Made by a program: the position numbers and the translations under genes
Shown: positions 34,606-43,196 of the stretch, in pieces
Numbering within the stretch: position 1 is the stretch's first letter
Layout: every line of letters starts with the position of its first letter
Assembly (NCBI RefSeq): GCF_030818575.1
Contig: NZ_JAUTAL010000001.1
Coordinates: forward strand, 4,123,051 to 4,187,050
Length of the DNA: 64,000 bases
Reading direction: 5' to 3'
From: Chryseobacterium camelliae
GTDB taxonomy: Bacteria > Bacteroidota > Bacteroidia > Flavobacteriales > Weeksellaceae
Notes under the pieces: model-generated
The model's database searches: none
Told to the model about the DNA's origin: nothing
The model's input: the letters and a program-made list of their open reading frames with translations, nothing else

Positions 34606-35055
34606 TCAGTTTTTGGTAGAAGAGTCCATAACGATAGTAACAGGACCATCATTAACCAGCGATACCTTCATATCTGCTGCGAAGATTCCGCTTTCTGTTT
34701 TAAGCCCGGATTTCGCAATTTGCTGCTTAAAATAGTCGAACAGCGGAACAGCCTGTTCCTGCCTTGCTGCCCTGATGAATGAAGGCCGGTTTCCCTTCTT
34801 GTAATCTGCCATCAGGGTGAATTGGCTGATGCACAGCAGCTCCCCCGATATATCCGTTACGGATAAGTTCATTTTTCCTTCATCGTCGCTAAAAATCCTT
34901 AGGTTCAGTATTTTTTGAACCAGCCAGTCGGCATCAGCTGATGTATCGTTCTCATCTATACCTATCAAAAGCATCAGCCCCTGGCCAATGGACCCTACAA
35001 TGTTGCCGTCTACTTTTACACTGGCTTCAGAGACTCTTTGTATAACGACTTTCAT
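34606..35055 (-). CDS. dtd: D-aminoacyl-tRNA deacylase
   Basis: A 149-residue enzyme that removes D-amino acids from mischarged tRNAs. Family motifs are present: MKVVIQRVSEASVKVDG at the start, SQFTLMADYKKGNRPSF with the catalytic-site SQFTL, and the cross-subunit motif NDGPVTIVMDS at the end (NGPVT-type). The length is normal for the homodimer. Its start codon overlaps the stop of the upstream lipoprotein gene by one base (TAATG), so the two are co-translated. Confidence 0.94.
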   Translation of the reverse strand: MKVVIQRVSEASVKVDGNIVGSIGQGLMLLIGIDENDTSADADWLVQKILNLRIFSDDEGKMNLSVTDISGELLCISQFTLMADYKKGNRPSFIRAARQEQAVPLFDYFKQQIAKSGLKTESGIFAADMKVSLVNDGPVTIVMDSSTKN

Positions 35056-35507
35056 TAAAAATAGATATTTAAAATCTTCCCGGAAGGATCATAATTATAC
35101 AGATAGGTTTTAGGAGGGATATTGGCTACGGCAGTTGGCTGGCCGGTGAGCAGGATCCATGTCGCATTATCTTTCGGGCAAACCACTTTGATATTGTCTT
35201 TCACTTCCAACGTGGTATTATTGTCGGGGCATATGTGAGGAGCATTCCTGTCATAAATTTTAAATGTCGTATCAGAAGCTCTTACCACGATCAGTCCACG
35301 CGTTCCAGACTGCTGCTCATTGATGTACATCCAGTTTCCCGTCTGGTTTAAAGCGTAGTAGGCGGGAAGATTCAGGTTCAGGGTTACATTGATGGGATTA
35401 TTCGGGAAGCAGCTTACCGTATCTTCCCGGCTGCCGCAGGATTGTATCATTAAGCTGTTGAATATCAGTGAGGTGATAATTGAAAGGATTGCGAAACTTT
35501 TTTTCAT
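35055..35507 (-). CDS. Unknown lipoprotein upstream of dtd
   Basis: A 150-residue protein with a signal ending in MIQSCGSRE (Cys24) and a mature domain with four further Cys in CFPNNPINVTLNL, HICPDNNT and VKVVCPKDN-like positions. There are also several Trp and Asn residues in GNWMYINEQQSGTRGL. It resembles a small beta-barrel envelope protein common next to dtd or greA in Chryseobacterium, but no function is known. It overlaps dtd by one base. Confidence 0.72.
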   Translation of the reverse strand: MKKSFAILSIITSLIFNSLMIQSCGSREDTVSCFPNNPINVTLNLNLPAYYALNQTGNWMYINEQQSGTRGLIVVRASDTTFKIYDRNAPHICPDNNTTLEVKDNIKVVCPKDNATWILLTGQPTAVANIPPKTYLYNYDPSGKILNIYF

Positions 35508-35615
35508 TTCAATTTAAATTTTTATATATTTGTATCTTAAACGATTATAACAACAAAAACATTGTCCGGCAAATGTCGGATTATTTTTTTATACTAAAAC
35601 TAAATTTTGAAAATT

Positions 35616-36086
35616 ATGGCAAGCTATGTAACAAAGGAGGGGCTAGAGAAAATGAAGGCTGAGCTGGAACAACTGGAAACTGTGGAAAGACCGAAGATTA
35701 CCCAGCAGATTGCAGAAGCGAGAGATAAAGGAGACCTGTCTGAAAATGCAGAGTACGATGCAGCCAAAGAAGCACAGGGAATGCTCGAAATGAGGATTTC
35801 CAAACTTAAGGATGCTATTGCGAGTTCCAAGATCATTGACGAAAGCCAGCTCGATACCTCAAAGGTCTCTATCCTTACTACAGTAAAGCTGAAAAACAAC
35901 GCTACGCAGCAGCAGCAGGTATTTACTTTGGTGCCGGATAATGAAAGCGACCTGAAAAGCGGTAAAATTTCAGTTAATACACCTATAGCCAAAGGCTTAC
36001 TGGGAAAAGCCGTAGGAGAAACTGCAGAAATCGTGTTGCCGAACGGGAACAAGCTGTCTTTTGAAGTGCTGGATATTACACTGTAA
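35616..36086 (+). CDS. greA: Transcription elongation factor GreA
   Basis: GreA rescues backtracked RNA polymerase by stimulating transcript cleavage. The 156-residue protein has the N-terminal antiparallel coiled coil (YVTKEGLEKMKAELEQLE) with the acidic tip region EARDKGDLSENAEYDAAKEA, and the C-terminal FKBP-like domain with ISVNTPIAKGLLGKAVGE. I used ATG 35616; an ATG three codons earlier lies close to the ribosome site. It is divergent from the lipoprotein-dtd unit, and is followed by a HIT gene. Confidence 0.95.
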   Translation: MASYVTKEGLEKMKAELEQLETVERPKITQQIAEARDKGDLSENAEYDAAKEAQGMLEMRISKLKDAIASSKIIDESQLDTSKVSILTTVKLKNNATQQQQVFTLVPDNESDLKSGKISVNTPIAKGLLGKAVGETAEIVLPNGNKLSFEVLDITL

Positions 36087-36112
36087 TCAATCTTCAATTC
36101 AATCATTATACA

Positions 36113-36502
36113 ATGAGTACCATATTTACTAAGATTATTAACAGGGAAATTCCTTCCTGCATCATTGCGGAAGATGAGAATTTTATTGCATTCCTGGATG
36201 CAATGCCTTTGGTAAAAGGACATACCCTTGTGGTGCCTAAAAAAGAAACAGACCTGATCTTTGATCTGGAAAGTGAGGAGTATAAAAACCTTTGGGGTTT
36301 TACCCAGGAAATTGCAAAAAAAATCAAAAATGCAGTTCCGTGTGTAAGAGTAGGAGTGGCTGTGGTAGGACTGGAAGTTCCCCATGCCCACATCCACCTT
36401 ATTCCGCTGAATACAGTGGAAGACATGAATTTCAAAAATACTAGGCTGAAGCTTACCGATGAGGAGTATAAAGAAATTCAGAAATCAATTATTAATTCTT
36501 AA
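36113..36502 (+). CDS. HIT family nucleotide-binding protein
   Basis: A 129-residue histidine-triad hydrolase. The triad motif is VPHAHIHLIPL (HxHxHxx) near residue 98. The N-terminus has IFTKIINREIPSCIIAEDEN and LVKGHTLVVPKKE, as in bacterial HinT-like proteins that hydrolyse adenosine phosphoramidates and aminoacyl-AMPs. It starts 27 bases after greA and is probably in the same operon. A terminator separates it from clpX. Confidence 0.92.
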   Translation: MSTIFTKIINREIPSCIIAEDENFIAFLDAMPLVKGHTLVVPKKETDLIFDLESEEYKNLWGFTQEIAKKIKNAVPCVRVGVAVVGLEVPHAHIHLIPLNTVEDMNFKNTRLKLTDEEYKEIQKSIINS

Positions 36503-36507
36503 AATAT

Positions 36508-36537
36508 AAAATCGTAAAAGTTACTTTTGCGATTTTT
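36508..36537 (+). terminator. Terminator between the HIT gene and clpX
   Basis: AAAATCG-T-AAAAG pairs with CTTTT-G-CGATTTT around TTA. A T-rich run follows. Transcription of clpX would therefore start from its own site or from read-through. Confidence 0.7.
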
Positions 36538-36559
36538 ATCATATAATCCAAATTTAAAA

Positions 36560-37747
36560 ATGAATTCAAACCAGTGTTCTTTTTGCGGCAGAAAGAGAAA
36601 TGAAGTACAGATGCTGATCTCCGGTCAGAACGGTTATATTTGTGAAAACTGTATAGAGCAGGCTCATGCTATTGTAAAAGACAGTGTTGCAGGTCCGGGA
36701 TTTTCTCCTGCAGAAAATATCAGTGAACTTAAAAAGCCTAAGGAAATCAAAGAATTTCTGGACGAGTATGTCATCGGACAGGATCAGGCGAAAAAACAGC
36801 TTTCCATAGCTGTATACAATCATTATAAAAGACTTCTTCACGCTAAGGACGAAAACAGGTCCGTAGAGCTTGAGAAGTCCAATATCATTATGATCGGGGA
36901 AACCGGTACGGGAAAAACGCTGCTGGCTAAGACCATTGCACGTGAGCTTAACGTGCCGTTTTGTATTGTTGATGCTACCATCCTTACGGAAGCAGGGTAT
37001 GTAGGGGAAGATGTGGAAAGCATCCTTTCCAGGCTTCTTATGGTTGCCGATTACGATGTTGAAAAGGCGGAAAGAGGAATTGTATTTATAGATGAGATTG
37101 ATAAAATAGCCAGGAAATCGGATAATCCAAGCATTACCAGGGATGTTTCCGGTGAAGGTGTGCAACAGGGTCTGCTTAAGCTGCTGGAAGGAAGCATTGT
37201 AAATGTACCGCCACAGGGTGGGCGTAAGCATCCGGATCAGAAATACATCCAGGTCAATACCCAGAATATCCTGTTTATTGCAGGAGGAGCTTTTGACGGG
37301 ATTAAAGAAATCATAGAAAGAAGGCTCAACAAACAGGCGATAGGATTCAGCTCAGAGAAAATCAATAAAACGGATGAGGATGAATACATCCTAACCAACA
37401 TCAATGCTATCGATCTTCGTTCTTTCGGTTTAATTCCTGAACTTTTAGGCCGTTTCCCTATTATTACCTATCTGGATAAGCTTACTAAGGAAACAATGGT
37501 AAGAATTATGAAGGAACCTAAGAATTCAATCGTTAACCAGTTTGTGGAACTATTCAAAATGGATGATACAAAACTGGTATTTACCGATGATGCCATCGAG
37601 AAAATCGTTGACGAGACCATGGAGAAGGGACTTGGTGCCAGAGGACTTAGAGGAACTACGGAAAAAGTGCTTGAGGATTATATGTTTTCTATTGGGGAAG
37701 AGAAGGATATTACATTAACTAAAGATAATATTTTTGTTAATAAATAA
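36560..37747 (+). CDS. clpX: ATP-dependent Clp protease ATPase subunit ClpX
   Basis: The AAA+ unfoldase that feeds substrates into ClpP. The N-terminal zinc-binding domain has CSFCGRKRNE and ICENCIEQA (C4). The ATPase has Walker A GETGTGKT, Walker B IVFIDEIDKIA and the pore region, and the C-terminal sensor-2 motif GLGARGLRG is intact. The 395-residue length is normal. I chose ATG 36560 (MNSNQCSFC), which places the zinc finger at the N-terminus; the frame extends to 36527 through terminator-like sequence. clpP is not in this window. Confidence 0.96.
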   Translation: MNSNQCSFCGRKRNEVQMLISGQNGYICENCIEQAHAIVKDSVAGPGFSPAENISELKKPKEIKEFLDEYVIGQDQAKKQLSIAVYNHYKRLLHAKDENRSVELEKSNIIMIGETGTGKTLLAKTIARELNVPFCIVDATILTEAGYVGEDVESILSRLLMVADYDVEKAERGIVFIDEIDKIARKSDNPSITRDVSGEGVQQGLLKLLEGSIVNVPPQGGRKHPDQKYIQVNTQNILFIAGGAFDGIKEIIERRLNKQAIGFSSEKINKTDEDEYILTNINAIDLRSFGLIPELLGRFPIITYLDKLTKETMVRIMKEPKNSIVNQFVELFKMDDTKLVFTDDAIEKIVDETMEKGLGARGLRGTTEKVLEDYMFSIGEEKDITLTKDNIFVNK

Positions 37748-37778
37748 AATAAATTTTTCAGATTATCAAAAAAAAACA

Positions 37779-37786
37779 TAACTTTG
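37779..37786 (+). promoter_or_regulatory. Possible -7 element for the T9SS cargo gene
   Basis: TAACTTTG matches TAnnTTTG exactly and lies 41 bases before the start codon. No good -33 TTTG is seen at the right distance, so the call is weak. Confidence 0.4.
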
Positions 37787-37826
37787 CCTTTGAGATATTG
37801 TATTAACACACAAATATTTATATACA

Positions 37827-39848
37827 ATGAGAAAAAGTTTATTTGCTATTGGCCTTTTAGCAGCCGGTTATTCTGTTCAGGCGCAGAATATATTGTGTCA
37901 TGTAGACACAAACGCTAATATGTATGTGAGTAAAGGAACGCTGGTCTACAGCGGTGGGGGCATGCAGATGAAAGGAAACGGTAGAATTGAAAACCATGGA
38001 AATATAATGGTGTCAGGTTCTTCTTCGGATTCTTTCAAGACAATCGATGCTTCAAATGCGGACAAAACTGAAAGTAACGGTGGAAACAACTTTGTGAACG
38101 TTATCAACGAACCCACTTCCTATGCTACTTACAATACGAATTCTTCAACGGCAACGCCTTCTTATACCTATGGTCAGCTTTTCATTACCGGGATTCCACA
38201 GTCCAATATAACAGGGATTGTAGATCAGCAGTACAGAGCAGTTAATCATGGTGCTTATCAACAGGTAGGTCTGCCATTCTATGCAAAAACATTGTCAACA
38301 TTAAATACAGAACTCGGTAAAACTTTTTCGGGGGTAAGGGGTTCTGGAAATGACGTTCTTCAGTGGAACAATGATAATGTGGTTTTCAATCACTTTACCA
38401 ATCTTACTTACAGACTTGGTATTGATTCACCTTTGTATGCATATTATATCCTTGGAGGAACAAATCTGGATGTGAGCAATACAACCAGAACATTAAAGGG
38501 ACGTCCTTACTCTGATACAAGCGGTACTTCTGTCACTTTAAGCGGTGCAGGCGCCAATGTAAGCTTCGGAACAGGAGGGAGTAACGTTAACCAGTACAAT
38601 GAAAAATACTGGTCATATGTTCAGGATGGCTTCCATATCGCAGCCGGAGGAACTGCATGGCAAGGGAATTATGGTAAAAATATCTACCAGTTTTCAAACC
38701 CATTCCTTACTAACCTCGATCTGAGATGGATTGCGACTAATGAAAGTGCTACAAACGGGGATGGTATCAACCTGAGCAACATTCAGGCCGTTAGGTTTGA
38801 AGTAAGTGGTGTTCAGTACTCTAATACCAATAACGGCGGTGGTGGAGCTTCATCTTATAAATTTGTCTCTTTTGCCAGCAATTTGCCTGCTGGATCGCCT
38901 TCTACAGGAGGATCCGCAACGGTACCAACAGGAGACCTGGATTATCTGGTTGTACGTCCTATGAGTACTTTTGTTATCAAAATGAAAGACAATACAGTAG
39001 CTAATCAGGTATTGAATTTTAACAACTTAAGAAGATTTAATTATTTCAGCAGAGCTACAGGTACGGATTATGGTGTTTCTGCCAGCAAATCAAGTACGTC
39101 GGGAGCAACGGTGAAGCAATTAGGAGTTATCGGTCTTGATGCTAACGGTAATGAGGTGGCCAGAACCTATTATGTGGTTTATCCTAACGCAACTACAGGT
39201 CATTCAAGCAATGCCTTAACACAAATTTCCTCTACTTCCGGAAGTATTCTGGGAACTTTTGAGGAAGCACCTACCGGAGGTTATGATTATAACTATACCA
39301 ACCAGTATTGGCTATACATCAATGAAGCTAATGAGAATAACTTCCAGGGGAAAAATATCAAATTGGTTAACTACGATCTTTCAAAAATCAAATCATATAA
39401 ATTTGAGATCAGAGAAAATGCAGAACTGGTTGCCAATGGCACCCACCAATTATCCACAGGAATAGGCTTCTATTATAAAACTCCGAGCGGAACCGCTCAA
39501 GCTGCCGTTCAGGGTGGTGTAGTGCCTGTTTCCGATGCAGAATTTGATCTTTTCTACGGAGCACCTAATAATGCTGCTCTTGCAGTGGACAATACATCAG
39601 TAAAACCTTCCAGGACAATGGTGGTTTACAATCCTGATATTACCAATTACATCGTAAGATTTGATCCAAACTGGAAAAAAGCAGATATTGAAGTTTATGA
39701 TATGAGTGGCAAGCTTGTTATCTCTAAAAAAGCAGTAAGTACTTCTAAGGATTTTGTTATCGAACTGGATAATGCACTGAAAAATTCTTATGTAGTTAAG
39801 ATTGTATCGGACAAAGGAGAAACTGTTAACACCAAAATCTTAAAATAA
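37827..39848 (+). CDS. Secreted protein with a type 9 secretion sorting domain
   Basis: A 673-residue protein with a Sec signal (MRKSLFAIGLLAAGYSVQA-Q), a long Ser/Thr/Asn/Gly-rich beta-structured body, and a C-terminal T9SS type A domain of about 70 residues. The end motif is KADIEVYDMSGKLVISKKAV, later YVVKIVSDKGE and the closing TKILK. The body lacks an enzymatic motif and looks like an adhesin or surface-layer protein. SprA, a T9SS translocon component, is encoded in the same window. It is followed by a small PID-CTERM-type gene 4 bases later, probably in the same transcript. Confidence 0.88.
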   Translation: MRKSLFAIGLLAAGYSVQAQNILCHVDTNANMYVSKGTLVYSGGGMQMKGNGRIENHGNIMVSGSSSDSFKTIDASNADKTESNGGNNFVNVINEPTSYATYNTNSSTATPSYTYGQLFITGIPQSNITGIVDQQYRAVNHGAYQQVGLPFYAKTLSTLNTELGKTFSGVRGSGNDVLQWNNDNVVFNHFTNLTYRLGIDSPLYAYYILGGTNLDVSNTTRTLKGRPYSDTSGTSVTLSGAGANVSFGTGGSNVNQYNEKYWSYVQDGFHIAAGGTAWQGNYGKNIYQFSNPFLTNLDLRWIATNESATNGDGINLSNIQAVRFEVSGVQYSNTNNGGGGASSYKFVSFASNLPAGSPSTGGSATVPTGDLDYLVVRPMSTFVIKMKDNTVANQVLNFNNLRRFNYFSRATGTDYGVSASKSSTSGATVKQLGVIGLDANGNEVARTYYVVYPNATTGHSSNALTQISSTSGSILGTFEEAPTGGYDYNYTNQYWLYINEANENNFQGKNIKLVNYDLSKIKSYKFEIRENAELVANGTHQLSTGIGFYYKTPSGTAQAAVQGGVVPVSDAEFDLFYGAPNNAALAVDNTSVKPSRTMVVYNPDITNYIVRFDPNWKKADIEVYDMSGKLVISKKAVSTSKDFVIELDNALKNSYVVKIVSDKGETVNTKILK

Positions 39849-39852
39849 TAAT

Positions 39853-40077
39853 ATGAAGACTTTAATAAATAAATTGATATCGGCTGTTTTTCTTCTAGCT
39901 GCATTGTGGGCCAATGCTCAGGGGGGCGGTACGCCACCTAACCCTGGCAACGGTGTTGGAGGGGTTACACCTGGAGCCCAGGCTGCACCAATTGACATGT
40001 ACGTGTTAGCATTAGGATTTCTAGCTTTGATGTTCATTGTATTTTTTGCCAAAAAATACAAGAGCCAAAAAATATAA
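39853..40077 (+). CDS. Small PID-CTERM-type sorted peptide
   Basis: A 74-residue protein with an N-terminal signal (MKTLINKLISAVFLLAALWANA-Q), a short Gly/Pro-rich middle (GGGTPPNPGNGVGGVTPG), then a C-terminal tripartite tail: PIDMYVLALGFLALMFIVFF with the PID start, a membrane helix, and a basic end KKYKSQK. This is the form of the PID-CTERM sorting signal that is thought to be processed by an exosortase-type enzyme (XrtF) in Flavobacteriia. The enzyme itself is not in this window. The mature product would be only about 20 residues long. It starts 4 bases after the T9SS cargo gene. Confidence 0.7.
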   Translation: MKTLINKLISAVFLLAALWANAQGGGTPPNPGNGVGGVTPGAQAAPIDMYVLALGFLALMFIVFFAKKYKSQKI

Positions 40078-40098
40078 AAATTTCATTAAAATAATAAC

Positions 40099-40127
40099 AA
40101 ACTCCCTTATTAATCAGGGAGTTTTTT
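40099..40127 (+). terminator. Terminator after the PID-CTERM gene
   Basis: AAACTCCCT pairs with AGGGAGTTT around an 8-base loop, followed by a T-tract. Confidence 0.85.
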
Positions 40128-40139
40128 TATTTTTACCGC

Positions 40140-41427
40140 ATGAAAAAAATTTGTCTACTACCAGCAGTCTTCATCAGCCTCTGCTTTCAGGCACAGTTTA
40201 CAGTGACCATTCAGGCTCCTGCCGATTTTCAGGATCAAGATGCCATCCTCTATACATTAAATGGATCTAAAGATATTATCGCGACTAAAGAAACCTCTAA
40301 AAACCACACATGGACTTTCAAATATCCCAAGCATTATATGGGCATGATGAAGGTATATCTCCCTTCAAGTAACAACAGCTTTAATTTCATTTCAGAAAAT
40401 AAGAACGTAGACATTAGATTCACTACAGAGAAGAATAAAATTAAAGATGTTCAGTATCAGGATGAGGCGAATGAATTGATGAGCAGGCTTCAGGAAAATG
40501 CGCAGAAACGCCAGCTGATCCTGCCTGCGCTTACCCAGATCAAAGAATATTACAAGGATACTACTGAATTCGGCAAAGCTTTAAAGACTGAAATCTCCAG
40601 GCTTTCCATCCAAACGGGAGATATAGATCAGTCCCAACATCCCTTTGTGTATTATTATAATACCAACTACGACAAATTCATAGCCGAAGGAAATGCTAAA
40701 AAGGCATCTCAGGAAGACATCATTAATTTTATTGATAAGTCGAATGATATGCTTGAAAGCTCGTCATTACTACGGCCTCTATTGGTTGCCTACCTGAATA
40801 CGGGAGGCAATACCAACGTTGCCGGTTCCGTAGATAAGCTTCTGGACCGCCTTAAGGTTGAAACGCCGCGGGGACAGACCGTTTTGTCCGAACTGATTGA
40901 TATTTTTGATGTCTATGACATGTCTGAGCTTAAGAATAAATATCTAAATCTTGCTAAAAACCTTAAATGCACGATAACCGACAGGCTGGCTTCTACTTTA
41001 AAAATCTAATGCCAACGTAGAAATGGGAGCTGTTTTCCCTGACTATAAATTTCAATCACCGGTTAATACAACTGCCAAATCATTATACGGCGTAAAAGCC
41101 GATAAGAAAATTATCGTTTTCTGGTCTTCTACCTGCTCACACTGCGAAAATGAGCTTCCTAAACTGCTTGAAAAATACAATGAGCTTAAGGCCAAAAATA
41201 TTCAGGTAGTAGGATTTTCACTGGATGTAGACAGAGATTCTTATACTAATAAAATCAAGGCATTCCCATGGATCAATGATTCTGAACTTAAAGGATGGAA
41301 CAGCAGTTTTGCTGACACCTACAATATTCATGCAACACCTACGTATTTTATTTTGGATGCTAACAATAAGATAATCAGTAAACCAGAGCATGTAGGCGAT
41401 GTTTTGGACTATTTTAAGCTAAAATAA
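40140..41427 (+). pseudogene. Exported TlpA-family thioredoxin protein, frameshifted
   Basis: A periplasmic redox protein of about 428 residues when one A of the five-A run at 41000-41004 is dropped. A Sec signal (MKKICLLPAVFISLCFQA-Q) leads to a DUF4369-like N-terminal domain (about 20-120), a helical linker, and a C-terminal thioredoxin domain with the active site FWSSTCSHCENELP (CSHC) and the cis-Pro region HATPTYFILDA. As written, the frame ends at 41009 with LASTLKI, and a second frame covers the thioredoxin part. Reading through gives TLKSNANVEMGAVFPDYKF. Such proteins reduce or isomerise disulfides in the envelope. It lies next to, but points away from, the peptide export operon. Confidence 0.82.
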
Positions 41428-41428
41428 T

Positions 41429-41459
41429 TTTGGCGGTAAGCAATTATTTTCTATATTTG
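41429..41459 (+). promoter_or_regulatory. Canonical promoter of the tRNA gene
   Basis: TTTG (41429-41432), 19 bases, and TATATTTG (41452-41459): an exact match to the flavobacterial consensus. Transcription would start near 41465, a few bases before the tRNA. Confidence 0.8.
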
Positions 41460-41471
41460 CACCACCAAAAC

Positions 41472-41545
41472 GGCGAGGTAGCTCAGTTGGTTAGAGCGCA
41501 GGATTCATAACCCTGAGGTCACGGGTTCAATTCCCGTCTTCGCTA
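41472..41545 (+). tRNA. tRNA-Met (anticodon CAT)
   Basis: A full cloverleaf can be drawn: acceptor GGCGAGG with CTTCGCT (two G-T pairs), D-stem GCTC/GAGC, anticodon stem CAGGA/CCCTG-type with loop TTCATAA, T-stem ACGGG/CCCGT with TTCAATT, and discriminator A. No CCA is encoded. The CAT anticodon could also belong to a lysidine-modified tRNA-Ile. Elongator Met is the likelier reading, as the initiator form has a mismatch at the first acceptor pair. Confidence 0.92.
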
Positions 41546-41546
41546 C

Positions 41547-41588
41547 AAAAAAACCGGAACTTATACAGTTCCGGTTTTTATTTTTTAA
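41547..41588. terminator. Bidirectional terminator between the tRNA and the peptide export operon
   Basis: AAACCGGAAC pairs with GTTCCGGTTT (41551-41560 with 41568-41577). An A-run stands before it and a T-run after it, so it can end both the tRNA transcript and the minus-strand operon. Confidence 0.88.
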
Positions 41589-42884
41589 CTCTGGTATCCT
41601 AAAAGTTTTCTCATTTGATAGAAGAATCTTTCGATAAGCCTCAGGTCCTGGGTAACGATTTCGGCATTACCCCGTAGCTCTTTATCAAACGGCAGTGTTT
41701 TGTTATACGATGTGCGCAAACCTTTAGGAAGAGTAACATCCACATAATAGTTTCCCTTGTCGTCCGGAGACATGGATATATTCTGTACCCTGCCTTCGAT
41801 GATCCCATACTCCTGAAAACGGTAATTGTCCAGTTTAATCAGTACTTTTTCCCCGGTAGTTACCTTTCCTGAGTTGACGGATGGAACCGACATCCTGCCT
41901 ACCAGTTGCTCCTTGTTTTTAGGAAGAATCGTCAGGATGACATCTCCTGTCTTTACGAACTGGTTTTCCCCGAAAAATTGCTGAAAACTGGCCACTCCAT
42001 CGGTTGACGAAACAATCAGGTAGTTCTGTTCCCATTGTTTTAATGTCTTTCTTAACTGTTCAAACAGTTGAAGGGTCTGGGAAGAATAGGTGATCTTATC
42101 CTTTTCAGTACTGATGGCCGTTCCGCTTTTGGTCTTGTTAAGGTTGGAAATACCTTCTTCCATTTGCGATAATGAGATATTGATGTTTTCCAGGTTTTGC
42201 TGTTCCTGAATGAATTTTATCTTTTCATTTTCAAGTTCCACTGCTGAAATAACACCCTGGTTGAACAGGTCCTGTGAACGCTGGTAGCTTTTTCTGGTCA
42301 GTTCATATTTAGCCTGTTCCAATTTTTTCTGCTGCTGAAGGGTAGCAATCCTGGCGCGGTATTCCGAAATACTTTGATTGGCAGCGAGATTTTCAGGAGC
42401 ATAAGGCTGCAGGCGCGTAAATAATGCCTCATCCTGAAATGCTTTGGCAAAGCTGTTGTAGTCACCCTGAAGTTCTCCTAATTTAAAATGTGAGGTTTCC
42501 ATTTAACGGGAATGACTGTAGCTGGCTGGGGCTAATTGAATCAACAATCTTTTTAAGAGCCAAGACGTCTTTATAGTTGGCGGTTGACTGCATAACCATT
42601 AGGATTTCATTTTTATGGACTTCCTTATGGTTTTTAATGAATATCTTTTCTATCTTAGAATTGGTCCTCGCCTCAAGCTTTTCCGGCGGATTTTGAGACG
42701 TTACCACAATGGGGGCCGGAACAAATTCAGGATATTTGATGAGGTAGCTCATAATAAGTACCATCACCAAAATAATTAGTATAATGGTATTTCCCCAGCG
42801 GATCATCCAGTGCGGAGGTTGTGTGAGAATGTCCTGTACGCTTTCGGAACGGAGTTCAATAGAATCTAAAGTATCTTTTTCCAT
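41585..42884 (-). pseudogene. HlyD-family membrane fusion protein of the peptide exporter, frameshifted
   Basis: The periplasmic adaptor that links the inner-membrane ABC exporter to an outer-membrane channel. Read through one extra G near 42499, it has about 432 residues. There is a cytoplasmic N-terminus, one membrane helix (WGNTIILIILVMVLIMSYLI), a lipoyl half (KLEARTNSKIEKIFIKNHKE), a long coiled-coil hairpin (ARIATLQQQKKLEQAKYELT and beyond), and the beta-barrel domain with VLIKLDNYRFQEYGIIEG. As written, the first frame stops at 42483; dropping the base joins SFPLN to ETSHFKLGELQG. It is the last gene of the minus-strand operon and ends at a strong terminator. Confidence 0.85.
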
Positions 42885-42937
42885 ATTTAAAATATTAAAC
42901 AGAAATCCTCAGAATGAGGATTTCTGGTCATATGCAA

Positions 42938-43144
42938 TTACAAAGGTAATTTGTAATCGCATTTTGGATCATTTCCCGGCTCAACGCCCGGAATGACTTC
43001 TCCACCCGGGCAATATTGATTGCACGGATTCCACTGCTTATTGTTATTGATGTAACAGAAGCAATTGCACGGACCGCCCGGTACAGGTCCTGCACCGTAA
43101 ATTGTCCTTAAATTCGGCCTTTGAATTTTTCTTAGGTTTTTCAT
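42938..43144 (-). CDS. Cys-rich secreted peptide precursor 2 (double-glycine-like leader)
   Basis: A 68-residue precursor. The leader MKNLRKIQRPNLRTIYGAG closely matches that of peptide 1 (MKNL-[KR]-K-x-x-R-x-x-L-[KR]-x-I). It ends in Gly-Ala-Gly, where C39 peptidases usually cut after Gly-Gly or Gly-Ala/Ser-like pairs. The predicted core of about 49 residues is rich in Gly, Pro and Asn and has six Cys at 26, 28, 30, 41, 45 and 62. An earlier in-frame start at 43213 runs into the exporter gene and has no leader-like shape, so I use 43144. It sits between the C39 exporter gene and the HlyD gene, which would process and export it. Antibacterial or signalling activity is possible, but unknown. 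Confidence 0.72.
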   Translation of the reverse strand: MKNLRKIQRPNLRTIYGAGPVPGGPCNCFCYINNNKQWNPCNQYCPGGEVIPGVEPGNDPKCDYKLPL

Positions 43145-43196
43145 ATCTATAATATTGAATGGGTTTACTGTACAATTTAAAAATACAAATCGAAAA

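Noticed and set aside
35624..36397. A 257-codon open frame on the minus strand over greA and the HIT gene
   Set aside because: It lies antisense to two intact, well-recognised genes, has Ser/Leu-rich shadow composition, and crosses their spacer. There is no ribosome site.
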